From Neisseria sp. oral taxon 014 str. F0314 (lineage in GTDB: Bacteria; Pseudomonadota; Gammaproteobacteria; Burkholderiales; Neisseriaceae): a stretch of 64,000 bases of DNA. The stretch covers positions 744,001 to 808,000 of the forward strand of contig NZ_CP040504.1 in the NCBI RefSeq assembly GCF_005886145.1, in the 5' to 3' direction. The position numbers and the translations under genes are program-made. The number at the start of each line of letters is the position of its first letter. The stretch's first letter is position 1. Below are positions 29,317 through 39,012 of the stretch, one piece after another. The notes under the pieces were generated by a model, which had not been told where the DNA came from, ran no database searches, and worked only from the letters and a program-made list of their open reading frames with translations.

Positions 29317-30027
29317 ATGGCCTCCCCCGCATCTCCCCAATCCGAATTCCTGCGCGGCATCAAAGAATGTTCGCCCATGCTTATCGGCCTGCTGCCGTGG
29401 GCGCTGATACTCGGCGTACAAGGCGGGCAGAAAGGGATGAGCTGGCTGGAAATGCTGCTGATGACGGGCATGAACTTTGCCGGCGGCTCGGAATTTGCAA
29501 CGGTCAATTTGTGAACAAACCCGCTGCCGATACTGCTCATCGCCACCGTTACCTTCATGATTAATTCGCGCCATATCCTGATGGGGGCCGCCCTTGCGCC
29601 CTACCTGAAAGGTGTGCCGCTGAAAAAAGCCCTGCCCGCGCTGTTTTTCATGTGCGACGAAAGCTGGGCGATGGGGCTGGCCGAAGCGCAGAAACGCAAA
29701 CCGCTGGGGCTGCCGGCGTTCAATATGCCCTATTACGCGGGCGTGTGTTTCATCCTCTACACCACTTGGATAAGTTTCGCCGCCGTCGGCGCGGCGGTCG
29801 GCCCGATGTTCGGCGATGTGGCGGCATGGGGCTTCGGCATGGCGTTTCCCGCCGTGTTTCTGGTACTGCTGCGCAGCATGTGGAAAAGTTTTACGGCGGC
29901 ACGCCCTTGGTTCGTCAGCCTGATTGTGGCGGCGATGACCTATCTCTCGACCGAAGGCGCATGGTATGTCCCCGCCGGTGCGCTGGCCGGGCTGATGACC
30001 GCCTACTTCCAAGGAGGACAGAAATGA
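29317..30027 (+). pseudogene. azlC: azlC, branched-chain amino acid exporter subunit, interrupted by an in-frame stop
   Basis: The reading frame from 29317 encodes a typical AzlC N-terminus (SEFLRGIKECSPMLIGLLP), then meets TGA at 29512-29514 after GGSEFATVNL. The same frame continues without a shift as TNPLPILLIATVTFMINSRH and on to 30027. The family has Trp at the stop position, so a TGG-to-TGA change is the simplest explanation. Without the stop the protein would have 236 residues and about six helices. AzlC and AzlD form a transporter that exports branched-chain amino acids. The end overlaps azlD by 4 bases. Translation could only be full length with read-through. Confidence 0.85.
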
Positions 30028-30332
30028 CTCCGCTGATTTCGTCGGACTCGATGCTGGTTTTCCTGAGTATGCTGGCCGTTACCTATTCCACCCGCCTCGC
30101 CGGTTTCTTCGCCCTGCGCAACCGCACTCTGAGCAAACGCGCGGCGGCGGTAATGGAAGCCGCGCCGGGCTGCGTGCTGATTTCGGTCATCGCCCCGTAT
30201 TTCGTTTCCGACAAACCGCACGAACTGATCGCCATCGCCCTGACCGTACTGGCCGCCAGCCGCCTGTCGATGCTGCCGACAGTATTAATCGGCGTGGCCG
30301 CATCAGGGCTGTTCGGCTACCTGTTGCAATAA
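30024..30332 (+). CDS. azlD: AzlD family small transporter subunit
   Basis: 102 residues with three or four membrane helices and the typical TYSTRLAGFFALRNR segment near 20-34. The start ATG overlaps the azlC stop (ATGA) with AAGGAGGAC upstream, a strong site that could allow translation even though azlC is interrupted. AzlD needs AzlC for branched-chain amino acid export, so with the stop in azlC its present function is doubtful. It reads into a DUS hairpin. Confidence 0.9.
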   Translation: MTPLISSDSMLVFLSMLAVTYSTRLAGFFALRNRTLSKRAAAVMEAAPGCVLISVIAPYFVSDKPHELIAIALTVLAASRLSMLPTVLIGVAASGLFGYLLQ

Positions 30333-30338
30333 ACCTTT

Positions 30339-30375
30339 TTTTCAGACGGCCTCCGCCGACAAAGGCCGTCTGAAA
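30339..30375 (+). terminator. azlD DUS terminator
   Basis: TTTTCAGACGGCCT (30339-30352) pairs with AGGCCGTCTGAAAA (30362-30375). Confidence 0.75.
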
Positions 30376-30392
30376 ACCCCGAAAGCAAAATC

Positions 30393-31142
30393 ATGGCAAA
30401 CCAAAGACTTATCTACGGCTTCCACGCCGTCAACGCCCGCCTATGGCAAAACCCGAAATCGATTACCGAACTCTACATCCAAGAAGGCAAAAATGATGCC
30501 CGCACGCGCGATGTGTTGGAGAAAGCGGCAAACGAAAACGTGCGCGTACACTTCGCCGACGCCGACCGCCTCAACGCCATCAGCAAAGGCGCGCGGCATC
30601 AGGGCGTGGTCGGGTTTATCGACGCTTCCAAAAACCACGTCCACCTCGAAGACGTGTTGGAAAACCTGAGCGAACCGCCGCTATTGCTGATACTCGACGG
30701 CATCACCGACCCGCACAACCTCGGCGCGTGCCTGCGTACTGCCGACGCAATGGGCGTACACGCCGTCATCGCGCCGAAAGACAAAAGCGCAGGACTGAAC
30801 GCCACCGTCAGCAAAGTCGCCTGCGGCGCGGCGGAAACCGTCCCCTACATCACCGTAACCAACCTCGCCCGCACCCTGCGCGAGCTGAAAGAATACGGCA
30901 TCTGGATCATCGGCACCGACATGGGCGGTGATGCCGACCTCTACCATTGCGACCTGCCCGACAGCGCGGCATGGGTGATGGGCAACGAAGGCGAAGGCAT
31001 GCGCCGCCTGACGCGCGAACATTGCGACATGCTGGTGTCGATACCCATGTTCGGCACGGTCGAAAGCATGAACGTCTCCGTCAGCGCGGGCATGGTATTG
31101 AGCGAAACGCGCCGTCAGCGGGTGTTGAAAGCAGAAAAATAG
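30393..31142 (+). CDS. rlmB: 23S rRNA (guanosine-2251-2'-O)-methyltransferase
   Basis: 249 residues. A substrate-binding N-terminal domain (about 5-80) precedes a SPOUT methyltransferase domain. The three trefoil-knot motifs are visible: DPHNLGA at 106-112, NEGEGM at 198-203 and SMNVSVSAG at 225-233. RlmB methylates G2251 in the P loop of 23S rRNA. It is a single gene framed by two DUS hairpins. The assignment over other TrmH-family members is based on length and the N-terminal [11 protein letters not shown] pattern. Confidence 0.94.
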   Translation: MANQRLIYGFHAVNARLWQNPKSITELYIQEGKNDARTRDVLEKAANENVRVHFADADRLNAISKGARHQGVVGFIDASKNHVHLEDVLENLSEPPLLLILDGITDPHNLGACLRTADAMGVHAVIAPKDKSAGLNATVSKVACGAAETVPYITVTNLARTLRELKEYGIWIIGTDMGGDADLYHCDLPDSAAWVMGNEGEGMRRLTREHCDMLVSIPMFGTVESMNVSVSAGMVLSETRRQRVLKAEK

Positions 31143-31162
31143 GCCCGGTATCGCGAACAGCC

Positions 31163-31193
31163 AAGGCCGTCTGAAAACTTTTCAGACGGCCTT
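31163..31193. terminator. Bidirectional DUS terminator, rlmB/thiC
   Basis: AAGGCCGTCTGAAAA (31163-31177) and TTTTCAGACGGCCTT (31179-31193), followed by TTTA. Confidence 0.85.
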
Positions 31194-31197
31194 TTTA

Positions 31198-33284
<2,087 letters not shown>

Positions 33285-33297
33285 TCGTTAGAGGAGG

Positions 33298-33303
33298 ATT
33301 ATA
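33298..33303 (-). promoter_or_regulatory. thiC promoter -10
   Basis: TATAAT on the minus strand, 14 bases ahead of the first conserved riboswitch bases. No convincing -35 was seen. Confidence 0.5.
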
Positions 33304-33411
33304 AACCACGATTGGGGTTTATTGGAAATCTTAACAGGGCTGACATCGGTATTTTAAGGAATGAATGGCTTGAATATCGAGGGGATAGCTATATTGCGTT
33401 TCCATAAATTG

Positions 33412-33454
33412 AAACGTCGTCTGAAAAGCAAAACAACTTTTTCAGACGACGTTT
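33412..33454. terminator. Terminator of ccp made of the GTCGTCTGAA variant
   Basis: AAACGTCGTCTGAAAA (33412-33427) pairs with TTTTCAGACGACGTTT (33439-33454), a 16-bp perfect stem. It lies between thiC and ccp. Confidence 0.8.
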
Positions 33455-33504
33455 GGTATGGCACAAATTTAGGATAACGGGTTCCGTTACCCTAAATCTA
33501 CGGC

Positions 33505-34708
33505 TTACTTATTGTTCGGATGGGATTCCATCGGTGCAGACAAAGGCAGTTCGGGCATGGTGCGGGCGGAGTCGGAAACATTGCCAGACAAGGTTTTCAG
33601 GAAGGCAACGATGTTTTCGACTTCGTCTTGAGACAGGTCTTTGCCCAGTTGCGCCTTACCCATGATGGTAACGGCTTTGTCCAATTCCCAAACGCTGCCG
33701 TTGTGGAAATACGGATAAGTTTTGGCGACGTTACGCAAGCCCGGGACGCGGAAGAAGAATTCGTCTTCGGCTTTTTTGGTTACGTCGGCACGGCCTTTGT
33801 CGTGTTTCGGATCTTCGATGAATTTCCAGTACGGGCCTTCAACCAAACCGAATTTTTGGAAGGTTGCGCCGCCGAGGTTGACGCCGCTGTGGCAGGCGAT
33901 ACAGCCGTTGTCCATAAAGGCGCGCACGCCTTTGCGTTCCTGCTCGCTCAAGGCGGAAACGTTGCCTTTCGAGGTAGTCATCCCATTTGGTCGGCGTCAG
34001 CAGGGTGCGTTCGAATGCGCCCAGTGCGGCGGTAATGTTTTTGAAGGAAACTGCGCCGTCTTCTGGGAAGGCGGTTTTAAACAGTTCTTGATATTCGGGG
34101 ATTTTGGCAATTTTGGCTGCGGCTGCTTCTTGCGAGTCGTTTGCCATTTCCACAGGGTTGACCAACGGTCCGCCGGCTTGTTCTTCAACGTCAGCCGCAC
34201 GGCCGTCCCAGAACTGCATGCCGAGCAGGGCGGCGTTTAAAGCGGTCGGGGAGTTGCGTCCGCCGAACTGTCCTTTATGGCCTTGGCTGGTCGGCAAGTT
34301 GTCCACGCCTGCGGTGGCAAGGTTGTGGCAGGAGTTGCAGCTTACGGTATTGCCTTTGGAGAGGCGCGGCTCATACCATAATTGATGGCCGAGTTTGACC
34401 TGCTCTTCGGTAAACGGGCGCAGTTTCTGCATTTCTTCGGCACTCGGCAGCGGTTTGAAAATACTCTGTGCGCGTTTGAGCAATTCTTGGTCTTCAGGTG
34501 AAGCATTGCTGTCGGCAACGGCGGCGGAGGCCGCAGAAGCCGCATTCGAAGCAGCGTTTCCGGCAACAGTTGGGGAGGCCGTCTGAACGGCGGCTTCCGA
34601 AGCTCCCGAAGCCGCTTCCGGCGCCCCGCTACCCTGACCGCCGCAGGCGGCAAGGGCAAACAATACGGCTAAGGGCAGAACCAGACGGCGAGGATTTTGG
34701 TAGTTCAT
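33505..34708 (-). pseudogene. ccp: ccp, di-haem cytochrome c peroxidase, frameshifted
   Basis: The N-terminal frame from 34708 encodes a lipoprotein signal with lipobox Ala-Ala-Cys22, an Ala/Ser-rich linker (~30-75), and the first haem site Cys124-x2-Cys127-His128. After TPTKWDDYL the frame runs into unrelated Arg-rich sequence. The homologous continuation, KGNVSALSEQERKGVRAF, lies in another frame and holds the second haem site CIACH, ending at 33505. A single-base insertion in the CTCGAAAGGC run near 33965-33971 explains this. The intact protein would have about 400 residues and reduce H2O2 in the periplasm. An FNR-type promoter remains upstream. Confidence 0.88.
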
Positions 34709-34809
34709 AATATATTCCTTTTGGGCTTTATTGGTTGAATGTCCTTGAGGAAGCGTTTCTCCCTTTTTTCCCGCATTCACCGGCAAACCGGTTTGCGCTT
34801 TTTTACAAA

Positions 34810-34851
34810 ATTATAGTAATCCCCTGACAATATACTTTTGCGTAAAATCAA
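34810..34851 (-). promoter_or_regulatory. FNR-type promoter of ccp
   Basis: On the minus strand TTGATTTTACGCAA (34851-34838) matches the FNR box TTGAT-N4-ATCAA in 8 of 10 positions, and TATAAT follows at 34815-34810. The box centre lies about 41.5 bases before the inferred start of transcription, the classical class II activator position. Confidence 0.75.
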
Positions 34852-34868
34852 CTTTCACACTGTCATAG

Positions 34869-34980
34869 CCGCAGACAATCCCTGCCATTGACGAACACGA
34901 CCTTTTGGCCGCCGCGCAAACCGGCACCGGCAAAACTGCCGCCTTCATGCTGCCCGGCCTCGATCGGCTCAAACGCTTCC
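34869..34980 (+). pseudogene. Remnant of a DEAD-box RNA helicase gene (RhlE type)
   Basis: In one frame from 34869 the sequence reads [19 protein letters not shown] and then [18 protein letters not shown]. This is the end of the Q motif followed by helicase motif I (AQTGTGKT), the hallmark of DEAD-box helicases of the RhlE group. A stop (TAG) lies just before it, and after RLKRF the homology ends before a DUS hairpin. Nothing else of the gene is visible in either direction, so this is a ~110-base scrap of a deleted or rearranged gene. Confidence 0.8.
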
Positions 34981-35019
34981 CCCTCCCCCACGATGCACCC
35001 CATGCGGGAAATAACCAAC

Positions 35020-35072
35020 GGCAAAAGGCCGTCTGAAACACCCCAAACTGGGTTTTCAGACGGCCTTTTGCC
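35020..35072. terminator. DUS hairpin beside the helicase remnant
   Basis: GGCAAAAGGCCGTCTGAAA at 35020-35038 pairs with TTTCAGACGGCCTTTTGCC at 35054-35072, a 19-bp stem. Confidence 0.7.
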
Positions 35073-35164
35073 ATTATCTCGAACGATGGCGAATGGAACG
35101 CTGATGAAGAGGTGGCGAACCGTCAGATTGGTTTTCAGAGAAGAAACCGCTGTATTACCTGATT
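35073..35164. other. Short unexplained segment between two DUS hairpins
   Basis: No gene is recognised. One frame reads EWNADEEVANRQIGFQRRN before a stop, but it is too short to assign. It may be further debris of the deleted region. Confidence 0.3.
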
Positions 35165-35208
35165 AAAAGGCCGTCTGAAAACTTTATCCCGTTTTCAGAC
35201 GGCCTTTT
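35165..35208 (-). terminator. rluB DUS terminator
   Basis: AAAAGGCCGTCTGAAAAC (35165-35182) and its complement (35191-35208), just downstream of rluB. Confidence 0.8.
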
Positions 35209-35211
35209 CGG

Positions 35212-36258
35212 TCAGGCTTTCCGGCGGCGTTCGCCCGGCAGCAGCATGTCCGCCCATTTGATGATGTTGGCGACTTCGGCGGGGTTGAGTTCGTAGAACT
35301 GTCCGCGTTTGAGGCGGTTGGGCAGGCCGATGGGGCCGAAGCCGACGCGCACGAGGCGGCTGACGGTGAGGCCTTGGCTTTCGAATATGCGGCGTACTTC
35401 GCGGTTGCGGCCTTCTTTAATCACGACGTTGTACCATTTGTTTGCGCCTTCGCCGCCTTGTTCGTAGATGCGTTCGACTTTTGCCAAGCCGTCTTCGAGC
35501 ATCACGCCTTCTTCGGTGAGGCTGCGCATTTGTTCGGTGGTCAGCCCGCCCAGTACGCGCACGGCGTATTCGCGTTCGACTTCGAAGCTGGGGTGGGCGA
35601 AACGTTGGACGAGTTCGCCGGAGGTGGTCAGGATGAGCAGGCCGCTGGTGTTGATGTCCAAGCGTCCGATGGCGACCCAGCGGCTGCTGGCGGCCTGCGG
35701 CAGACGGTCGAAAATGCTGACGCGGCCTTGCGGGTCGTCGCGGGAGACGATTTCGCCTTCTTGTTTGTAATACAGGATGATGCGCGGCAGGCGGTCCGCC
35801 CATTTGAGTTTGATGATGCTGCCTTTGACGGTAACGTGGTCGTCGGGGGTGACTTTGTCGCCCAGTTGTGCGGTTTTGCCGTTGACGGTTACCCAGCCGT
35901 TGTTGATCCACTCTTCCATTTCGCGGCGCGAGCCGACGCCGGATGCGGCAAGCACTTTTTGCAGGCGTTCGGGTTCCATGCGCGACAGGTCACTACGGCG
36001 TTCTTTCAAATCGCGCGCGCGTTCCATGATTTTTTGGTTGGGATTGCGGACGACGAGTTTTCTGGCTTTGGCGGCACGCTGTTTGGGGGCGTTTTGCGGC
36101 TTGAGGTCGTCTGAAACTTTTTGTCCGTAAGGTTTGGAAGCGGCTTTGCGCGTTTCGTCTTTGGGACGGGCTTTGCTTTTGAAAGGTTTGGCGATTTTCT
36201 TGGCAGACGGGGCTGCGCCGTCGCGCCATTGGCGTTTGCTGGTGGGTTGCTTGGACAT
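35212..36258 (-). CDS. rluB: 23S rRNA pseudouridine-2605 synthase, RluB type
   Basis: 348 residues. A basic, Lys/Arg/Pro-rich, probably disordered N-terminus (1-90) is followed by an S4 RNA-binding domain (ERLQKVLAASGVGSRREMEEW near 97-117, split in the family logo) and a RsuA/RluB/E/F catalytic domain. The catalytic Asp is in GRLDINTSGLL near 198-208, and the loop GRNREVRRIFESQGL lies near 288-302. The S4 domain plus the extended linker fit RluB, which modifies U2605. RluE/RluF are less likely alternatives. Confidence 0.88.
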   Translation of the reverse strand: MSKQPTSKRQWRDGAAPSAKKIAKPFKSKARPKDETRKAASKPYGQKVSDDLKPQNAPKQRAAKARKLVVRNPNQKIMERARDLKERRSDLSRMEPERLQKVLAASGVGSRREMEEWINNGWVTVNGKTAQLGDKVTPDDHVTVKGSIIKLKWADRLPRIILYYKQEGEIVSRDDPQGRVSIFDRLPQAASSRWVAIGRLDINTSGLLILTTSGELVQRFAHPSFEVEREYAVRVLGGLTTEQMRSLTEEGVMLEDGLAKVERIYEQGGEGANKWYNVVIKEGRNREVRRIFESQGLTVSRLVRVGFGPIGLPNRLKRGQFYELNPAEVANIIKWADMLLPGERRRKA

Positions 36259-36492
36259 GGGGTTCTCCTAACGCGTTTGATGGCAGCGGGTTGAATTTGA
36301 AGCAGGACAAGGCAAGTCAAATTCAATCCGCTGCTGAAAACGGTTCTTCTGCGGCGGAGGCGGCAGGATAAGTTACGGATAAAAGGTCGCCTGAAAACGA
36401 ATGAAACGAGTTTTGCTAAAACGTTTTTATATTTCAGACGACCTTTTGCGGGAGTCGGGATTTTACCCTATCGGCTTGAAGCTGTGGAAAGT

Positions 36493-37125
36493 TTAAGGCG
36501 ACAGCCGCTCGCGTATCCAGTTGCCGTCAACCAAGCGGTATTGGATGCGGTCGTGCAGGCGGCTGGGGCGGCCCTGCCAGAATTCGATGCGGTCGGGAAT
36601 GACGAGATAGCCGCCCCAATGCGGCGGGCGCGGGACGTGCAGCGGGTGTTTCGCGCCCACTGCCGCCGCTTTGGCGACCAACATCGCTTTGCTCGACAAC
36701 ACTTCGCTTTGCGCGCTTGCCCATGCGCCGATGCGGCTGGTGTAGGGGCGGCTGTCGAAATATTCGTCCGAAGCGGCGGCATCCAGTTTTTCGATGCGTC
36801 CTTCAACGCGCACCTGACGCTCCAGTTCCGGCCAGAAAAACGTCATGGCGGCAAACGGATGCGCATCAAACGAGCGTCCTTTGCGACTTAAGTAATTGCT
36901 GAAAAACACAAATCCCTGCGGATTGACTTCCTTCAGCAGCACCATGCGGCTGTTCGGCCTGCCGTCTTCGCCCACCGAGGCAACGTTGACGGCGGTCGGC
37001 TCGTTGACTTGCGAATGAATCGCCTCGTTCAGCCATTGCTCGAACTGGACAATCGGGTCGGCATGGCATTCCGATTCCGACAGTTCGCGCTTGCTGTAAT
37101 CTGCGCGGATATTGTGCAAATCCAT
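36493..37125 (-). CDS. pdxH: Pyridoxamine/pyridoxine 5'-phosphate oxidase
   Basis: 210 residues from the ATG at 37125, preceded by GGAGGA. It is an FMN enzyme that oxidises PNP or PMP to pyridoxal 5'-phosphate. Family elements: [19 protein letters not shown] near 48-66, [20 protein letters not shown] (20 residues) in the FMN site, and the C-terminal [17 protein letters not shown]. Length matches the family. It is a single gene, divergent from dut. Confidence 0.96.
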   Translation of the reverse strand: MDLHNIRADYSKRELSESECHADPIVQFEQWLNEAIHSQVNEPTAVNVASVGEDGRPNSRMVLLKEVNPQGFVFFSNYLSRKGRSFDAHPFAAMTFFWPELERQVRVEGRIEKLDAAASDEYFDSRPYTSRIGAWASAQSEVLSSKAMLVAKAAAVGAKHPLHVPRPPHWGGYLVIPDRIEFWQGRPSRLHDRIQYRLVDGNWIRERLSP

Positions 37126-37213
37126 TTTTATCCTCCGTTTTCCGATATCGGGCCAGCGGGAATTGCGCCCCGACCCATCATACCCCCATTGTTCAGACGG
37201 CCTCAAGCGCTGC

Positions 37214-37222
37214 TGTTATAAT
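37214..37222 (+). promoter_or_regulatory. dut promoter (extended -10)
   Basis: TGTTATAAT, with TATAAT at 37217-37222, sits 30 bases before the dut start codon. Confidence 0.6.
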
Positions 37223-37252
37223 GCGCTTTTTTATTGATACAAACGAAAAACC

Positions 37253-37705
37253 ATGCAAACCGAAGTCGAACTGAAAATCCTCAATCCGAAAATGGCGGAC
37301 AAACTGCCCGCCTACGCCACGCCGGGTTCCGCCGGACTGGACCTGCGCGCCTGTTTGGACGAAGCCGTTATCCTGCAACCGGGCGATACCTATCTCGTTC
37401 CGACCGGTCTGGCGGTTCACCTTGCCAATCCCGACTACGCCGCCGTTTTGCTGCCGCGTTCCGGTCTGGGACACAAACACGGCATCGTCTTGGGCAACTT
37501 GGTCGGACTGATCGACTCGGACTATCAGGGCGAACTCAAAGTCTCCGTGTGGAACAGGGGCAAAGAAGCGTTCACCATCGAGCCGATGGAACGCATCGCG
37601 CAAATGGTCATCGTTCCCGTCGTCCAAGCCTCGTTTAAAGTCGTGGACGAATTTGCCGCCAGCGAACGCGGCGAAGGCGGCTTCGGCAGCACGGGCAAAT
37701 CTTAA
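37253..37705 (+). CDS. dut: Deoxyuridine 5'-triphosphate nucleotidohydrolase (dUTPase)
   Basis: 150 residues, the homotrimeric dUTPase length. The five motifs appear in order: [10 protein letters not shown] (1, near 24), [15 protein letters not shown] (2-3 region, near 70), [13 protein letters not shown] (3, near 86), [11 protein letters not shown] (4, near 114) and [12 protein letters not shown] (5) at the extreme C-terminus. It removes dUTP and makes dUMP for thymidylate synthesis. It has its own extended -10 promoter and a DUS terminator. Confidence 0.98.
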   Translation: MQTEVELKILNPKMADKLPAYATPGSAGLDLRACLDEAVILQPGDTYLVPTGLAVHLANPDYAAVLLPRSGLGHKHGIVLGNLVGLIDSDYQGELKVSVWNRGKEAFTIEPMERIAQMVIVPVVQASFKVVDEFAASERGEGGFGSTGKS

Positions 37706-37729
37706 CCGGCTTGCAGAATAGCAATCATT

Positions 37730-37778
37730 AAAGATGAGGCCGTCTGAAAACAATCATGTTTCAGACGGCCTCATCTTT
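37730..37778. terminator. dut DUS terminator
   Basis: AAAGATGAGGCCGTCTGAAA at 37730-37749 pairs with its complement at 37759-37778, a 20-bp stem. Confidence 0.85.
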
Positions 37779-37807
37779 GAAGAATTAAAATCCGACGCCG
37801 CTCGGCT

Positions 37808-38296
37808 TCAACGGGATTTCAGGCGGTTCCACATCGTTCTGACCGTACCGCCGTAATACTCGCTTTCGGTACAGTAGGCGGTCTCGACCACACATTTGCC
37901 CTGCGTGCCGTATTTCTTCATGCACTGGTTCAACGCGGCCTGTTGCGCGTTTCTGTAAAACGGCGAAGTCATCACTACGGCGGTATCGTGCATCAGCCTG
38001 CCGTCGTTTTTCGGAAACGCAACGGCCACGCAAGTATTGTGCAGCGGTACGATGGTTTTGCAGCCGGTATGCTCGTTGTCCTGCTGCACGCCCGCCTGAA
38101 TGTCTTTGCTGCGGCAGTAATCGCGCATTTCCTGATGCGCATCGGCCTGCGGCGCGTTTTCGCGCGTAGTTTTAACTTGGACGCTCTCGTTCAGGTTGGC
38201 GGGATTCTGCCAGAAAATCAGGTAACCGTAGGTATCGGCTGCCGTTGCGGCGGCGGCAAGGCCGCCGATAATCAATGCGAAAAGTGTCTTTTTCAT
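37808..38296 (-). CDS. Secreted DUF4189-like cysteine-rich protein, copy 1
   Basis: 162 residues. It has a signal peptide (about 1-20). The mature part holds six cysteines, several in conserved spacing: DYCRSK, TGCKTI, HNTCVAVA, NQCMKKYG, KCVVETAYC. The pattern HNTCVAVAF and the later CMKKYGTQGKCVVET resemble DUF4189, a small periplasmic or secreted domain of unknown role. The next gene upstream (38398-38862) encodes a clear paralogue with the same order of motifs (YGYLIFWQNP versus FGYLAFWENP). They are separated by a DUS hairpin. Confidence 0.75.
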   Translation of the reverse strand: MKKTLFALIIGGLAAAATAADTYGYLIFWQNPANLNESVQVKTTRENAPQADAHQEMRDYCRSKDIQAGVQQDNEHTGCKTIVPLHNTCVAVAFPKNDGRLMHDTAVVMTSPFYRNAQQAALNQCMKKYGTQGKCVVETAYCTESEYYGGTVRTMWNRLKSR

Positions 38297-38355
38297 GAAT
38301 CGCTCCCAGATGCACGTATTGGATTTATACTGCCCTCATTATAATGCAAAAAGCA

Positions 38356-38391
38356 AAAGGCCGTCTGAAACCGCTGTTTCAGACGGCTTTT
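38356..38391. terminator. DUS terminator between the DUF4189-like genes
   Basis: AAGGCCGTCTGAAAC pairs with GTTTCAGACGGCTTT across a 4-5 base loop. The right arm has lost one C of the DUS. Confidence 0.7.
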
Positions 38392-38397
38392 TAGCAT

Positions 38398-38862
38398 TCA
38401 ATCCGCTTTCGGCTGCCCGCCGCCGTATGCAGAAGACGAGGTGCAGAACACGGTTTCAATCTGGCAATCGGCGTCTTCCCCGTATTTCAGACGGCATTTC
38501 GCCAAAGCCTCTTCCGCCACCGGCGCGAATTTCATGTTGCCCGCCACAACCACATTATTGTGTTTCAACAATCCGCGCGCACCCGGCCATGCGGCGGCGG
38601 CGCAGCTGTTGCGCAACGCGGTAACGTTCTGGCAACCCGTGCGTACTTTGCCGCCCGCGTCCAGTTTCGCATCCTGCGCGCGGCAGAAGGCATCCAGTTC
38701 CACCTTCGCCGCCAGCTCGTCGGCATCTTCCTGCGTGGTTTTGGTTACGGTAACAACTTCCGGCCTGTCGGGATTTTCCCAAAAGGCCAGATAGCCGAAG
38801 GTGTCCGAGGCGGCCGCGGCAGGTATCAGTACGGAAACGAACAATGCGGGCAATATCTTCAT
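38398..38862 (-). CDS. Secreted DUF4189-like cysteine-rich protein, copy 2
   Basis: 154 residues from the ATG at 38862, chosen because a clean signal peptide (MKILPALFVSVLIPAAAA) starts there. An ATG ten codons upstream (MMPIPFLRAR) is possible, and no strong ribosome-binding site supports either. It keeps the motifs of copy 1: FGYLAFWENP, DAFCRAQ, TGCQNV, NSCAAAAWPG, KCRLKYGEDADCQIETVFC. Cysteine number and spacing match copy 1, so three disulfides are likely. Tandem duplication followed by divergence is the simplest history. The function is unknown. Confidence 0.72.
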   Translation of the reverse strand: MKILPALFVSVLIPAAAASDTFGYLAFWENPDRPEVVTVTKTTQEDADELAAKVELDAFCRAQDAKLDAGGKVRTGCQNVTALRNSCAAAAWPGARGLLKHNNVVVAGNMKFAPVAEEALAKCRLKYGEDADCQIETVFCTSSSAYGGGQPKAD

Positions 38863-38962
38863 ACGGGCGCGGAGGAAAGGAATCGGCATCATTATATCGC
38901 CAAACGGCTCTGAGACGGCAGAAAACACTGATTTAAACGACTGTTTGCCGTTTCCCAATGCG

Positions 38963-38996
38963 AAGGCCGTCTGAAAATAAATTTTCAGACGGCCTT
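38963..38996. terminator. nrdGD operon DUS terminator
   Basis: AAGGCCGTCTGAAAAT (38963-38978) pairs with ATTTTCAGACGGCCTT (38981-38996). Confidence 0.85.
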
Positions 38997-39012
38997 TATC
39001 TATCTGATGCCA

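Noticed and set aside
29509..29517. Selenocysteine at the azlC TGA
   Set aside because: The family has Trp at this position, not Cys or Sec, and no selenocysteine context is expected for this transporter.
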